Assembly: GCA_009377795.1 (NCBI GenBank)
Contig: WHTJ01000001.1
Span: forward strand, 62,001-126,000
DNA: 64,000 nt
DNA from: Propionibacteriales bacterium
Lineage (GTDB): Bacteria; Actinomycetota; Actinomycetes; Propionibacteriales; Nocardioidaceae
Reading direction: 5' to 3'
Part shown: positions 27,431-35,334 of the stretch, one piece after another
Layout of the letters: each line of letters opens with the position of its first letter
Numbering within the stretch: the first letter of the stretch is position 1
Notes under the pieces: model-generated
Database searches by the model: none
What the model saw: the letters and a program-made list of their open reading frames with translations, nothing else
Told to the model about the DNA's origin: nothing
Translations under genes and position numbers: made by a program

Positions 27431-27506
27431 GCACATCATGTGTAGTTTTCCATTGACGTCAGTTCACACGATGTGTAGTTTAGCAGATGCACACGATGTG
27501 CAGTTT
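27431..27506. promoter_or_regulatory. Triple operator in the tetR divergent promoter
   Basis: Three 18-base copies are present: GCACATCATGTGTAGTTT (27431-27448), TCACACGATGTGTAGTTT (27464-27481) and GCACACGATGTGCAGTTT (27489-27506). Each has a CACA-nnn-TGTG core palindrome and an AGTTT tail, so the copies are oriented the same way. Start-to-start spacings are 33 and 25 bases. The location between divergent genes makes this the probable TetR binding array. Confidence 0.8.
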
Positions 27507-27521
27507 CTGAGGAGGTTGGCA

Positions 27522-27956
27522 ATGGAAACCATCCTCGCCCGTGCCGGCGATCTCGTCGCTCCGAGTCGGGTGGGTCGCGTCGGACACGTGCTTGCGGCGG
27601 TTGCGATCGCCGTCGTGGCGTACCTGATCACTGTTCCGCTTCTCGGCATCGAATTGGCCGTTGCAATGAACGGACAGTCGCCGATGACGATCGGACTTCT
27701 TCCCGTCGTCGTCAGCTCGCTGGTGGCCGCGCTCGCCGGCTGGGCGGCCCTTGCTGGTTTGGAACGACTGACCGCACGAGCGCGACCCATCTGGGCCGTG
27801 ATCGCGGTCTTGGCGCTGCTCGTGTCTCTTGTCCCGCCGGTGTCGATGGGTGAGAGCTGGTCCGCGAGGGTTGCGTTGTCAGCGATGCACATCCTGGTGG
27901 CGGCCGTCCTTATCCCTGGCCTGCCACGTCGCGGCCCCTCCGTGTCGCGCTCTTGA
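27522..27956 (+). CDS. Four-helix membrane protein, DUF6069-like
   Basis: A 144-residue membrane protein with four hydrophobic segments (VLAAVAIAVVAYLITVPLLG, TIGLLPVVVSSLVAALAGWA, PIWAVIAVLALLVSLVPPV and ALSAMHILVAAVLIPGLP). It resembles the small DUF6069-type proteins that often sit beside TetR regulators; this family name is a tentative recall. ATG 27522 follows GAGGAGG. It shares the operator array with tetR and precedes a PPOX-type gene by 17 bases. Function unknown; export or stress membrane role is only a guess. Confidence 0.7.
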   Translation: METILARAGDLVAPSRVGRVGHVLAAVAIAVVAYLITVPLLGIELAVAMNGQSPMTIGLLPVVVSSLVAALAGWAALAGLERLTARARPIWAVIAVLALLVSLVPPVSMGESWSARVALSAMHILVAAVLIPGLPRRGPSVSRS

Positions 27957-27973
27957 AACCGCTAGGAGGAACC

Positions 27974-28366
27974 ATGAGCGTCTTCAACGAAGCCGAACTC
28001 GCATACCTTCGTGCCAGGCCCGGGCTCGCCCGCATCGCCACGGTCGGCCGAGACGGCACTCCGCACGTGACCCCGGTGGGCTGGTCGCTCGACCCCTCGG
28101 CAGAGGTGATCGAGGTGGGCGGTATCAACCTCGCCGCCACTAAGAAGTTCCGCGACGTGGCTCGTGGCGGACGCGCAGCGATCGTCATTGACGACCTGCT
28201 GTCGACGAGTCCCTGGCGTCCCCGCGGCATCGAGATCCGCGGCCGCGCCGAGGCGGTCACCGATCCCGAACCCCGCATCCGCATCCACCCTGAGCGGATC
28301 ATCAGCTGGGGGTTCGACGGTGCCGGCGCTCGCACGGTCGTACGCCGCAACGCCGCGCCCCAGTGA
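27974..28366 (+). CDS. PPOX-class F420/FMN-dependent enzyme
   Basis: A 130-residue split beta-barrel protein: MSVFNEAELAYLRARPGLARIATVGRDGTPHVTPVGW, then GGINLAATKKFRDVARGGRAAIVIDD and RGIEIRGRAEAV. These are the hallmarks of pyridoxamine 5'-phosphate oxidase-like F420-dependent reductases common in actinobacteria. Strong AGGAGG before ATG 27974. It probably belongs to the TetR-controlled unit. Confidence 0.88.
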   Translation: MSVFNEAELAYLRARPGLARIATVGRDGTPHVTPVGWSLDPSAEVIEVGGINLAATKKFRDVARGGRAAIVIDDLLSTSPWRPRGIEIRGRAEAVTDPEPRIRIHPERIISWGFDGAGARTVVRRNAAPQ

Positions 28367-28400
28367 TCGAACGGGTTGTGAACCAGAGGGGATGGACAGG

Positions 28401-28529
28401 ATGATCAGGATCCTTGGTCTCCCCGGCAGTCTGCGCGGCGGTGCACCACTCGGGACGGCGGAGCTGGCTCCTCGAGCGGGGTCCCGTTGTCGGCGCATGG
28501 GGCTAGCCTGCAAGAACCTAGTCGCATGA
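28401..28529 (+). pseudogene. Truncated NAD(P)H-dependent FMN reductase remnant
   Basis: The reading frame MIRILGLPGSLRGGAPLGTAELAPRAGS matches the beginning of NADPH-dependent FMN reductases, which start with a IxGSLRxGS.N.ALL-like loop. After about 27 residues it loses resemblance and stops at 42 residues, whereas the family has about 180. The rest of the gene is absent, and the VOC gene follows at once. It is therefore a 5' remnant left by a deletion. Confidence 0.5.
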
Positions 28530-28547
28530 CCGAGGAAGGAGCACCCG

Positions 28548-28964
28548 GTGGCCTCTCTACTCAACCCGTACATCAGCTTCGACGGGAACGCACGGCAAGC
28601 CATGGAGTTCTACAAAAGCGTCTTCGGTGGCACGCTGGCGATGAACACATTCGGCGAGTTCGGCGCGGCTCACTCGCCGGACGACGCCGACAAGATCATG
28701 CACGGCATGCTCGAGACCGACAGCGGATTCGCGCTCATGGGCGCGGACAACCCGCCCGGCACTGAACACAAGCCCGGCAACAACATGACGGTCAGCCTGA
28801 GCGGCGACGACGACGCCGAGCTGCGCGGTTACTGGGAGAAGCTGTCCAGTGGCGGCACCGTGTCGGTGCCTCTGGAGAAGCAGATGTGGGGCGACGTGTT
28901 CGGCATGTGCGAGGACCAGTTCGGCGTCGCCTGGATGGTCAACATCAGCGAGCCGCAGTCCTGA
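28548..28964 (+). CDS. VOC-family (PhnB/glyoxalase-like) protein
   Basis: A 138-residue vicinal oxygen chelate protein: LLNPYISFDGNARQAMEFYKSVFGG near the start, then GFALMGADNPPG, and at the end WGDVFGMCEDQFGVAWMVNI, the standard PhnB-like (DUF1380-type 3-demethylubiquinone-9 methyltransferase-like) pattern. GTG 28548 has AAGGAG seven bases upstream. Substrate unknown; such proteins often act in resistance or small-molecule chemistry. Confidence 0.88.
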   Translation: MASLLNPYISFDGNARQAMEFYKSVFGGTLAMNTFGEFGAAHSPDDADKIMHGMLETDSGFALMGADNPPGTEHKPGNNMTVSLSGDDDAELRGYWEKLSSGGTVSVPLEKQMWGDVFGMCEDQFGVAWMVNISEPQS

Positions 28965-29156
28965 CCCTGTCCGCGTCACCTCGCCGCAGGACCCGACCCA
29001 GAGGGCCCGCGGCGGCCGCACCATCGACTGAGTAACCGGACGCGGGATACCGACCTCGTGTCGTCCTGACGGACGTCTCTGAGGCCGGGGGAATGTGCCG
29101 TACGTGCCGCGTGTTAGGGTGAGCAGTCGTCAATTCTGTGTGTATGTGCTTAACCG

Positions 29157-29256
29157 ACACGCTCGCGGATCATAGATGCCGCGGGCGTGTTGTCTTCTTC
29201 AGGAAGTGCGGAGCGCCGCCCACGAAGACGGCCGCTGGGATCCCACACCGTGTGGG
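29157..29256 (+). promoter_or_regulatory. Structured 5' leader of the cold-shock gene
   Basis: The gap 28965-29282 holds no gene. Near its end are two hairpins: a 12-base stem at 29157-29190 (ACACGCTCGCGG with CCGCGGGCGTGT, one wobble, 10-base loop) and a short stem CCCACA-CCG-TGTGGG at 29242-29256, the latter 26 bases before the ATG. Long structured leaders control cold-shock genes elsewhere, so a temperature-responsive leader is plausible. The transcription start is not known. Confidence 0.45.
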
Positions 29257-29282
29257 CCCTTACCGATCCTGTGAGGAGAGAA

Positions 29283-29486
29283 ATGGCACAGGGCACAGTT
29301 AAATGGTTCAACCCGGACAAGGGGTTCGGCTTCATCGCCACTGACGATGAGAGTGCCGACGTCTTCGTCCACTACTCCGAGATTCAAAGCGACGGCTACC
29401 GCAGCCTGAACGAGAATCAGCGGGTCCAGTTCGAGGTCGTCCAAGGACCGAAGGGTCCGCAGGCCTCGGCGGTGCGCGCGATCTGA
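29283..29486 (+). CDS. Cold-shock protein (CspA family)
   Basis: A 67-residue OB-fold nucleic-acid chaperone: [34 protein letters not shown] with the RNP1 (KGFGFI) and RNP2 (VFVHYS) motifs, then [26 protein letters not shown]. It binds single-stranded RNA/DNA and helps translation at low temperature. GAGGAGA precedes ATG 29283 closely. It is monocistronic, with a structured leader and tandem downstream hairpins. Confidence 0.97.
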   Translation: MAQGTVKWFNPDKGFGFIATDDESADVFVHYSEIQSDGYRSLNENQRVQFEVVQGPKGPQASAVRAI

Positions 29487-29489
29487 TTC

Positions 29490-29546
29490 GATCGACCCTT
29501 TGGTCGATCCCAGTTGAGGCCCCCACTTGCGAAGTGGGGGCCTCAA
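29490..29546 (+). terminator. Tandem hairpins downstream of the cold-shock gene
   Basis: First hairpin GATCGACC-CTTT-GGTCGATC at 29490-29509, three bases after the stop. Second hairpin at 29514-29546 has a perfect 15-base stem (TTGAGGCCCCCACTT and its complement) with a 3-base loop. There is no clear T-tract. The second is the stronger terminator candidate and may also stabilise the mRNA 3' end. Confidence 0.8.
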
Positions 29547-29659
29547 CGCATCTTCGAGGGCCGGGGATCGGCTGGGGTGGGCGCGAGCCGGTCCGCGAAC
29601 AGCACCACCGGTACGCCGGAGCTGCCCACCGTCCGACCGCACGTGGCAGGCTGGGACGC

Positions 29660-30223
29660 ATGACGGAACAACGAACCGACACCGGTGCGGCGGATCCGGC
29701 GTGCGCGCTGGCGCATGGTGACCGGTCGGACGACGAGCCGCGCACCGTGGTGGCCGTGTTCGCCTCGCCGGTCGCCGGCTACCTTCTGCATTTCGCCCGG
29801 GACGCCGGATTCCGTACCGTGCTGGTCGAGCCGCGACCCGACGAGCACGACCACGGCGCGCGCTCGCACGCCGACGCAGTGCTGGCCGGGTGCGACGGTG
29901 CCGAGCTGAACGAGACCGCCGACGTCGTGGTGTGCGATCATCACCGCCCCGAGCTGGGCGAGACGCTCCGTGAGGTACTCGCGACGAGGGCGCGCTGGGT
30001 CGGGGTGATGGGAAGCCCGCGACACGCCCCGCCGTACCTGAGCGCCCTGCGCAAGCTGCAGGTGCCGGAAGACGACATCGCGCGGGTGCACCGGCCGATC
30101 GGTCTGAACATCGGGTCGCGTACACCGCCCGAGATCGCGATCGCGACACTTGCCGGGCTGATCGCGGACCGGCGTGGCCGCGACGGAGGATTCGAGTTCG
30201 AGCGGACCGCGGCGTCGGTCTGA
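29660..30223 (+). CDS. XdhC-family Rossmann-domain protein
   Basis: A 187-residue protein corresponding to the C-terminal Rossmann domain of XdhC/CoxI proteins, which insert or protect the molybdenum cofactor of xanthine-dehydrogenase-like enzymes. It shows VVAVFASPVAGYLLHFARDAGFRTVLVEPRP, VVVCDHHRPELGETLREVLA, WVGVMGSPRHAPPYLSALR and HRPIGLNIGSRTPPEIAIATLAGLIA, but lacks the N-terminal XdhC segment. No molybdenum hydroxylase is in the window. Its stop overlaps the ATG of the aldo-keto reductase gene (TGATG), so both are probably cotranscribed. Confidence 0.85.
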   Translation: MTEQRTDTGAADPACALAHGDRSDDEPRTVVAVFASPVAGYLLHFARDAGFRTVLVEPRPDEHDHGARSHADAVLAGCDGAELNETADVVVCDHHRPELGETLREVLATRARWVGVMGSPRHAPPYLSALRKLQVPEDDIARVHRPIGLNIGSRTPPEIAIATLAGLIADRRGRDGGFEFERTAASV

Positions 30224-31014
30224 TGGCCGCCGCCGGGACATCCTCCACGGTGGTGCTGGCGCGCGACGTGCCGATGCCGATGATCGGCCTCGGCACGTGG
30301 CAGGCGCGGGGGAGCGAGGCGTACGACGCGGTGCTCGCCGCGCTGGAGATCGGCTACCGGCAGGTCGACACCGCGACGATGTACGGCAACGAGGCCGACA
30401 TCGGCCGGGCCATACGGGAGGGCGGCGTACCGCGCGAGGACGTTTTCGTCACCACGAAGATGCCACCCGACCGGGCCGGGGGTGGAGAGGACGACACGCT
30501 GACCCGCAGCCTCCGGCTGCTCGGCTTCGACTACGTCGACCTGTGGCTGGTGCATTGGCCACCCGGTGGCCGGGCCCGTGCGGACACCTGGGAGAGGTTT
30601 CTGGCGGCTCGTGAGCGGGGACTGACGCGGGCGGTCGGGGTGAGCAACTACTCCCTGGACCAGATCGACGAGTTGGTGTCCGTGACCGGCGAGGCGCCGG
30701 CCGTGAACCAGATCAAGTGGGGGCCGAGCCTGTACGACGCCGGTGTGCTGGAGGCGCATCGCGAGCGCGGCGTCGCCGTGGAGGGGTACAGCCCGTTCCG
30801 GAGCGCGCCGACGCGTTCGCCGGTGCTGTCCGAGGTGGCCGACGCGCACGGGGTCACACCGCGGCAGGTCGTACTGCGCTGGCACCTCGAGCACGACGTG
30901 GTGGCGATCCCCAAGTCGGCCAGGCGGGAGCGGATCGCGGAGAACTTCGACATCTTCGGGTTCGCCCTCACCGACGAGGAGAGGTCGCGGATCGACGCCC
31001 TGGCGGGACGCTAG
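30223..31014 (+). CDS. Aldo/keto reductase
   Basis: A 263-residue NADPH-dependent carbonyl reductase of the AKR5 (2,5-diketo-gluconate reductase) type. Visible: IGLGTWQARGSEAYDAV, GYRQVDTATMYGNEADIG with the catalytic Asp and Tyr, FVTTKMPP with the Lys, LVHWPP with the His, and the coenzyme site VAIPKSARRERIAEN. GVSNYSLDQIDEL is also typical. Physiological substrate unknown. It overlaps the XdhC-like gene by one base of stop. Confidence 0.95.
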   Translation: MAAAGTSSTVVLARDVPMPMIGLGTWQARGSEAYDAVLAALEIGYRQVDTATMYGNEADIGRAIREGGVPREDVFVTTKMPPDRAGGGEDDTLTRSLRLLGFDYVDLWLVHWPPGGRARADTWERFLAARERGLTRAVGVSNYSLDQIDELVSVTGEAPAVNQIKWGPSLYDAGVLEAHRERGVAVEGYSPFRSAPTRSPVLSEVADAHGVTPRQVVLRWHLEHDVVAIPKSARRERIAENFDIFGFALTDEERSRIDALAGR

Positions 31015-31048
31015 GGGCCTGGGCGCCGGTCGCGGGGCCGGGTCGTGC

Positions 31049-32092
31049 TCAGCCCTGGTCGCGCAGCAGGTGGCGCAGGGCCAGGATCGCGACGTCCACG
31101 TGGACCAGCACCGTGAGGACCGCGAGGCCGACCAGCGGTAGCTGGGCGACGGCGATCACGGCGAAGCCGAGCAGCCGTACGTCCCGGCTCATGACGCCGC
31201 GCGGGTGCTCCGGCATGACGGCGTGGGCGTACGGCACGAGGAGTACGGCGGCCGCCCCCCAGAATCCCCAGGTCCACGCGGCCTCGGTCATCCCGGCGGC
31301 GACGACCAGCCCCAGCACGATCGCGAGGTCGGCGTACCGGTCCAGCATGGTGTCGAGGCGGGCGCCGCGCTGCGAGGTACGGAGCGCCGCGCGGGCCAGC
31401 TCGCCGTCCACGCAGTCGAGGGTCGACCCGAGCTGGACGAGTACGCCGCCCAGGACAAGCCCGGCGACTGTGCCGGTGGCGATCAGTCCGGCGGCCGCGA
31501 GGGTGACGACGAATGCCAGGATGCTTACCGCGGTCGGCGAGATTCCGATCGGCAGCAGCGCCCGGGAGAGGATCCCGGAGAACGGCCGGATCAGTCGCCG
31601 GGCCACCAGTCCGTCGGTGGGCTTGCGGTTGTGCCGGCGTACCAGCTCGCTTCCGGCCGACCGGGCCTCGGCCGGCGAGTCGATGCGGGCGACGACCCCG
31701 GGCATGGTCATCGGCACGCAGTCGTCGAGCGGAGCGAGCCGGCCGGGTTCGGAGGAGTCGAGCCGGGAGCCGATCGCGGAGACGGGAACCACCCCGATCT
31801 CCGCGTTCTCGGCGCGTACGGCCTCGGACCCGGGTGCGAGCAACGCACGCACCGACTCCGGGTCGGTGGCCAGCCCGCGGACCGCGAGCAGCACCCTGGT
31901 CCGTCCGCGCGCCGCGAGCCGTCCGGCCGCACCCGCCGCCTCCGTGACATCGACGATCTCCACGTCGAACACACCCGCGCCGGCGAGCGTACGGCGCCAC
32001 CGCTCATCGAGCGACAGTCCGCCGATCTGCCGTCCGCCCGCCGCCTCCGCGCCCACCACGAGTGCTCCGAACTCGCTCGATCCCATCACCAC
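31049..32092 (-). CDS. CDP-alcohol phosphotransferase with N-terminal extra domain
   Basis: The C-terminal half is a CDP-alcohol phosphatidyltransferase membrane domain with the full catalytic motif D-G-x2-A-R-x8-G-x3-D-x3-D (DGELARAALRTSQRGARLD followed by TMLD), set among about six hydrophobic segments. The first 165 residues (FGALVVGAEAAGGRQIGGLSLDERWRR ... EIVDVTEAAGAAGRLAARGRTRVLLAVRGL) form an additional alpha/beta domain resembling a nucleotidyltransferase-like fold. This two-domain plan recalls bifunctional inositol-phosphate cytidylyltransferase/di-myo-inositol-phosphate synthases, but the catalytic GG-x-GTR-type motif is not clear. Lipid product unknown. The gap 32093-32372 contains no gene that I can support. 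Confidence 0.8.
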   Translation of the reverse strand: MVMGSSEFGALVVGAEAAGGRQIGGLSLDERWRRTLAGAGVFDVEIVDVTEAAGAAGRLAARGRTRVLLAVRGLATDPESVRALLAPGSEAVRAENAEIGVVPVSAIGSRLDSSEPGRLAPLDDCVPMTMPGVVARIDSPAEARSAGSELVRRHNRKPTDGLVARRLIRPFSGILSRALLPIGISPTAVSILAFVVTLAAAGLIATGTVAGLVLGGVLVQLGSTLDCVDGELARAALRTSQRGARLDTMLDRYADLAIVLGLVVAAGMTEAAWTWGFWGAAAVLLVPYAHAVMPEHPRGVMSRDVRLLGFAVIAVAQLPLVGLAVLTVLVHVDVAILALRHLLRDQG

Positions 32093-32372
32093 CCGCTCTC
32101 ACCGGTCGAGAATGTCTCCATCCTCCATGCCCGGGACCATGGCCGTCCGCTTGACGGTGCGTAGATTCGGCGGTGGCCTCGGCATGGCGCAGGCCCGGCA
32201 GCCTCCTGCCGGGGCCGCCGAGGAAATCGTAAGGGACGCGGTCACGCGGCACGGAGGCGTGGCCGCACAGTCCGCTGCGAAACTCATCGCGGCCGCCTGC
32301 ACAGACGGTCAGGTCGACCAGCGTCGGCGGCGGCTCTAGGCTGATGTTGTCAGCCATGCCAGGGAGATCGCC

Positions 32373-32642
32373 ATGACTACCGAGAAACGATGGACGATCG
32401 ACGTCGTCATCAGTGAGCACGAGCGGCAGACTCGCGCGCAGGCGCGGGTCGAGGGAAAGGCCGGGACCGAGCACGTCGGCGTCGGCGAGGCCCGGCGCAA
32501 CCCGCAGGACCGCGACATACCCGAGATCGGGGACGAGCTCGCGGTCTCGCGTGCGCTGTCGGATCTGGCCCACCGGCTCCTGGACGCCGCCGCCAGGGAC
32601 ATCGAGAACGTCACCCACGAGCCGTCGCGCCTCGAGGCCTGA
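32373..32642 (+). CDS. DUF1876 protein
   Basis: An 89-residue protein, [27 protein letters not shown] ... [36 protein letters not shown], which is the DUF1876 family (dsRBD-like fold, actinobacteria-restricted). The beta-strand [10 protein letters not shown] and the helix [13 protein letters not shown] are diagnostic. Function unknown; members are often starvation/hypoxia induced in mycobacteria. It precedes the gamma-glutamyltransferase gene by 13 bases and may be cotranscribed. Confidence 0.85.
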   Translation: MTTEKRWTIDVVISEHERQTRAQARVEGKAGTEHVGVGEARRNPQDRDIPEIGDELAVSRALSDLAHRLLDAAARDIENVTHEPSRLEA

Positions 32643-32655
32643 GGCAGCGGGCTCC

Positions 32656-34293
32656 ATGCGCGAACCGAGATTTCTCAGCGACCTCGATCAGGCTCCGTAC
32701 AACTCGCAGCGGTCACCGCTCGTGGCGTCCGGTGGGGCGGTGGCGACCAGCCAGCCGCTCGCGGCCGCGGCGGGGCTCCGCATTCTGATGGACGGAGGCA
32801 ACGCGGTGGACGCGGCGCTCGCGGCGGCCATCTGCCTCACGGTCGTCGAGCCGACGTCCAACGGCATCGGTGGCGATCTGTTCTGCCAGGTGTGGGACGG
32901 AAATCGGCTGGTCGGGCTGAACGGCTCCGGCCGGTCACCGGCGGCACTCGACCATGCCGAGCTGCTCCGGCGGGGCCACGACCAGATGCCGCCGCTCGGC
33001 TGGCTGCCGGTCACGGTTCCCGGCGCTCCCCGGGCATGGGCCGACCTGCATGCGAGGTTCGGCCGGCGGGAGTTCGGCGATCTCTTCCAGCCCGCGATCC
33101 GCTATGCGACCGACGGCGTACCGATCTCGCCGATCATCGCCGCGGCATGGTCGACGGCGTTCCAGACGTTCGCCGCCCAGCCGGACGAGCTGTTCCGTCC
33201 GTGGCTGGAGACGTTCGCGCCGTCCGGCCGGGCGCCGCGTGCCGGCGAGCTGTGGAGGAGTCCCGGCCACGCGCGAACCCTCCGGGAGATCGCCGAGACC
33301 GGGGCGGACGGCTTCTACAGCGGGCGCACCGCCGACGAGGTCGTGAGCTTCGCCCGCCGGTCGGGTGGGATGCTCACCGAGGACGACCTCGGGCGGCATG
33401 CGAGCGAGTGGGTCGAACCGCTCCGGGTGGGTTATCGGGGGTACGACGTATGGGAGCTGCCGCCGAACGGTCAGGGACTCGCCGTACTGATCGCCCTCGG
33501 CATCCTGGACGGGTTGGAGCTCGGCAAGGACCGAGACGACCCGCGGGAGCAGCACCTGCAGATCGACGCGGTGAAGCTCGCCTTGGCCGACGCGAGGCGG
33601 TATGTCACCGATCCCGAGCATGAGCCGGTTCCGGTCGACGCACTGCTCGACCCCGCCCACGCCGCCTCTCGGCGGGCGGTCATCGGCGAGCGGGCGGTGG
33701 AGCCGGAACCCGGAACGGTCGGTCGCGGCGGGACGGTGTACCTCTCCGCCGCGGACGCCGACGGCATGATGGTGAGCCTCATCCAGTCGAACTTCCAAGG
33801 CTTCGGATCGGGCGTCGTCGTACCCGCGACCGGCATCGCGCTGCAGAACCGGGGAGTGGGCTTCGTGATCGACGACGGCCACCCCAACCGGCTCGCTCCC
33901 AGGAAGCGGCCGTTCCACACCATCATCCCGGGCTTCCTGACCCGCGGCGGAGAGGGGGTCGGGCCGTTCGGCGTGATGGGCGGGCACATGCAGGCCCAGG
34001 GGCATGTCCAGTTCCTGACGAACACCATCGACCACGGCCTTCACCCGCAGGCCGCGCTGGACGCACCACGATGGCGGTGGATCGAGGGACGGCGGGTCGC
34101 GCTCGAGGACGGTCCGCTCGCCGCGGATCTGGCGGAGGATCTGGCGCGGCGCGGCCACGAGCCGTACATCGAGCCGGCCTCGACCCCGAACGGCGTGTTC
34201 GGCCGCGGCCAGGCGATCTGGCGGGACGCCTCGTCCGGGACGTACGTCGCGGGCAGTGACAAACGCGCCGACGGATGCGCGATCGGGTACTGA
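32656..34293 (+). CDS. Gamma-glutamyltransferase family protein
   Basis: A 545-residue Ntn-hydrolase of the gamma-glutamyltranspeptidase/YwrD type. Features: GGAVATSQPLAAAAGLRILMDGGNAVDAALAAAICLTVVEPTSNGIGGDLF near the N-terminus (quoted regions GGNAVDAALAA and EPTSNGIGGD), PVTVPGAPRAW, and the autocleavage site where the catalytic Thr sits in GRGGTVYLSAADADGMMVS; then GGHMQAQGHVQ. No signal peptide is visible, so the enzyme is probably cytoplasmic, like YwrD/cephalosporin-acylase-like members. It would hydrolyse gamma-glutamyl or related amides; substrate unknown. Confidence 0.92.
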   Translation: MREPRFLSDLDQAPYNSQRSPLVASGGAVATSQPLAAAAGLRILMDGGNAVDAALAAAICLTVVEPTSNGIGGDLFCQVWDGNRLVGLNGSGRSPAALDHAELLRRGHDQMPPLGWLPVTVPGAPRAWADLHARFGRREFGDLFQPAIRYATDGVPISPIIAAAWSTAFQTFAAQPDELFRPWLETFAPSGRAPRAGELWRSPGHARTLREIAETGADGFYSGRTADEVVSFARRSGGMLTEDDLGRHASEWVEPLRVGYRGYDVWELPPNGQGLAVLIALGILDGLELGKDRDDPREQHLQIDAVKLALADARRYVTDPEHEPVPVDALLDPAHAASRRAVIGERAVEPEPGTVGRGGTVYLSAADADGMMVSLIQSNFQGFGSGVVVPATGIALQNRGVGFVIDDGHPNRLAPRKRPFHTIIPGFLTRGGEGVGPFGVMGGHMQAQGHVQFLTNTIDHGLHPQAALDAPRWRWIEGRRVALEDGPLAADLAEDLARRGHEPYIEPASTPNGVFGRGQAIWRDASSGTYVAGSDKRADGCAIGY

Positions 34294-34307
34294 GCCGCGG
34301 CCCTTCT

Positions 34308-34330
34308 TCGCGCCGAGATTGCATTTCTGG
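34308..34330 (+). repeat. Interspersed palindromic-repeat arm (single arm)
   Basis: TCGCGCCGAGATTGC, then ATT, then TCTGG, 15 bases after the gamma-glutamyltransferase stop. No complementary arm follows within 100 bases. Same family as the elements at 1829, 4390 and 45461. Confidence 0.85.
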
Positions 34331-34419
34331 CCGTCCGCCGTCGGTTCGCGCTGACCGGCGATCGCGTATCGTCACCGTGCAGTGCGCGAACCCGCCGGTC
34401 TGACCTTGAGGATGGTGTG

Positions 34420-35322
34420 ATGAGCGAGCGAATCGGCTTCGTGGGAATGGGCACGATGGGCTCCGGCATGGCGGCCAACCTGGCCGCGGCGGGCCACCAG
34501 GTCCTGGTGTGGAACCGGACCCGGGCGAAGGCCGAGGCGGTCCAGGGTGTCGAGGTCGCCGACGACCTCCGCCAGGTCTCCGCGGAGTGCGACGTGGTGA
34601 TGATCTGCGTCGCCGACACACCGGATGTACGGCGGGTACTCACCGGTGACAGGGGACTGCTCGAAGGCCTCCGGAGCGGATCACTTGTCGTCGACCACTC
34701 GACCATCAGCCCGGCCGTCACCCGCGAGCTGGCCGACCTCGTCGCCGGCGACGGCGCCGCCTGGCTGGACGCCCCGGTGTCCGGCGGGTCCGAGGGCGCG
34801 CAGCGCGGGACCCTCTCGGTCATGGTCGGCGGCGATGCGGAGCAGCTCTCCCGCGCCCGTCCGTACATCGAGGCCTTCGCCGCGACGATCACCCATGTGG
34901 GTCCGGTCGGCGCGGGCCAGACCGCCAAACTGGTCAACCAGATCCTGGTCGTCGTCACCCAGCTCGGTGTCTCGGAGGCGCTGCTCCTCGCCGAGGCGGC
35001 CGGCCTCGATCTTTCGAGCACGCTCGCCGCCGTCGAAGGCGGGGCCGGCGGTTCGTGGATGCTGTCCAACCGCGGACCGCAGATGATCGGCAGGGACTGG
35101 CGGCCGGGCTTCACCATCGACTTGCAGCAGAAGGACCTCCGGCTGGTTCTCGAGACCGCCGAACGGTTGCAGATCCCGCTTCCCGGCACGGCCCTGGTGC
35201 ATCAGATGTACGGGTCGCTGCAGCGCCGAGGGCTCGGCGGCGAGGGGAACCACGGTCTGGTCAAGGCGCTCGAGGCGATGAGCGAGCTCGAGGTCGGGGT
35301 CGAGGAGCAGCCCGGCTCCTGA
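34420..35322 (+). CDS. NAD-binding beta-hydroxyacid dehydrogenase
   Basis: A 300-residue oxidoreductase of the 3-hydroxyisobutyrate/tartronate semialdehyde reductase family. It begins IGFVGMGTMGSGMAANLAAAGH (dinucleotide-binding Gly-rich loop), has the substrate motif WLDAPVSGGSEGAQRGTLSVMVGG and the catalytic Lys in GAGQTAKLVNQIL, and the tail DLQQKDLRLVLETAE. ATG 34420 follows GAGGA. It stands alone after the gamma-glutamyltransferase; substrate unknown (for example hydroxyisobutyrate or glyoxylate-derived semialdehydes). Confidence 0.93.
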   Translation: MSERIGFVGMGTMGSGMAANLAAAGHQVLVWNRTRAKAEAVQGVEVADDLRQVSAECDVVMICVADTPDVRRVLTGDRGLLEGLRSGSLVVDHSTISPAVTRELADLVAGDGAAWLDAPVSGGSEGAQRGTLSVMVGGDAEQLSRARPYIEAFAATITHVGPVGAGQTAKLVNQILVVVTQLGVSEALLLAEAAGLDLSSTLAAVEGGAGGSWMLSNRGPQMIGRDWRPGFTIDLQQKDLRLVLETAERLQIPLPGTALVHQMYGSLQRRGLGGEGNHGLVKALEAMSELEVGVEEQPGS

Positions 35323-35334
35323 CCGTCGTGGTCG

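Noticed and set aside
32139-32339. Possible 66-residue protein on the plus strand before DUF1876
   Set aside because: No ribosome binding site, no family resemblance and Arg-rich composition; open frames of this size are expected by chance here.
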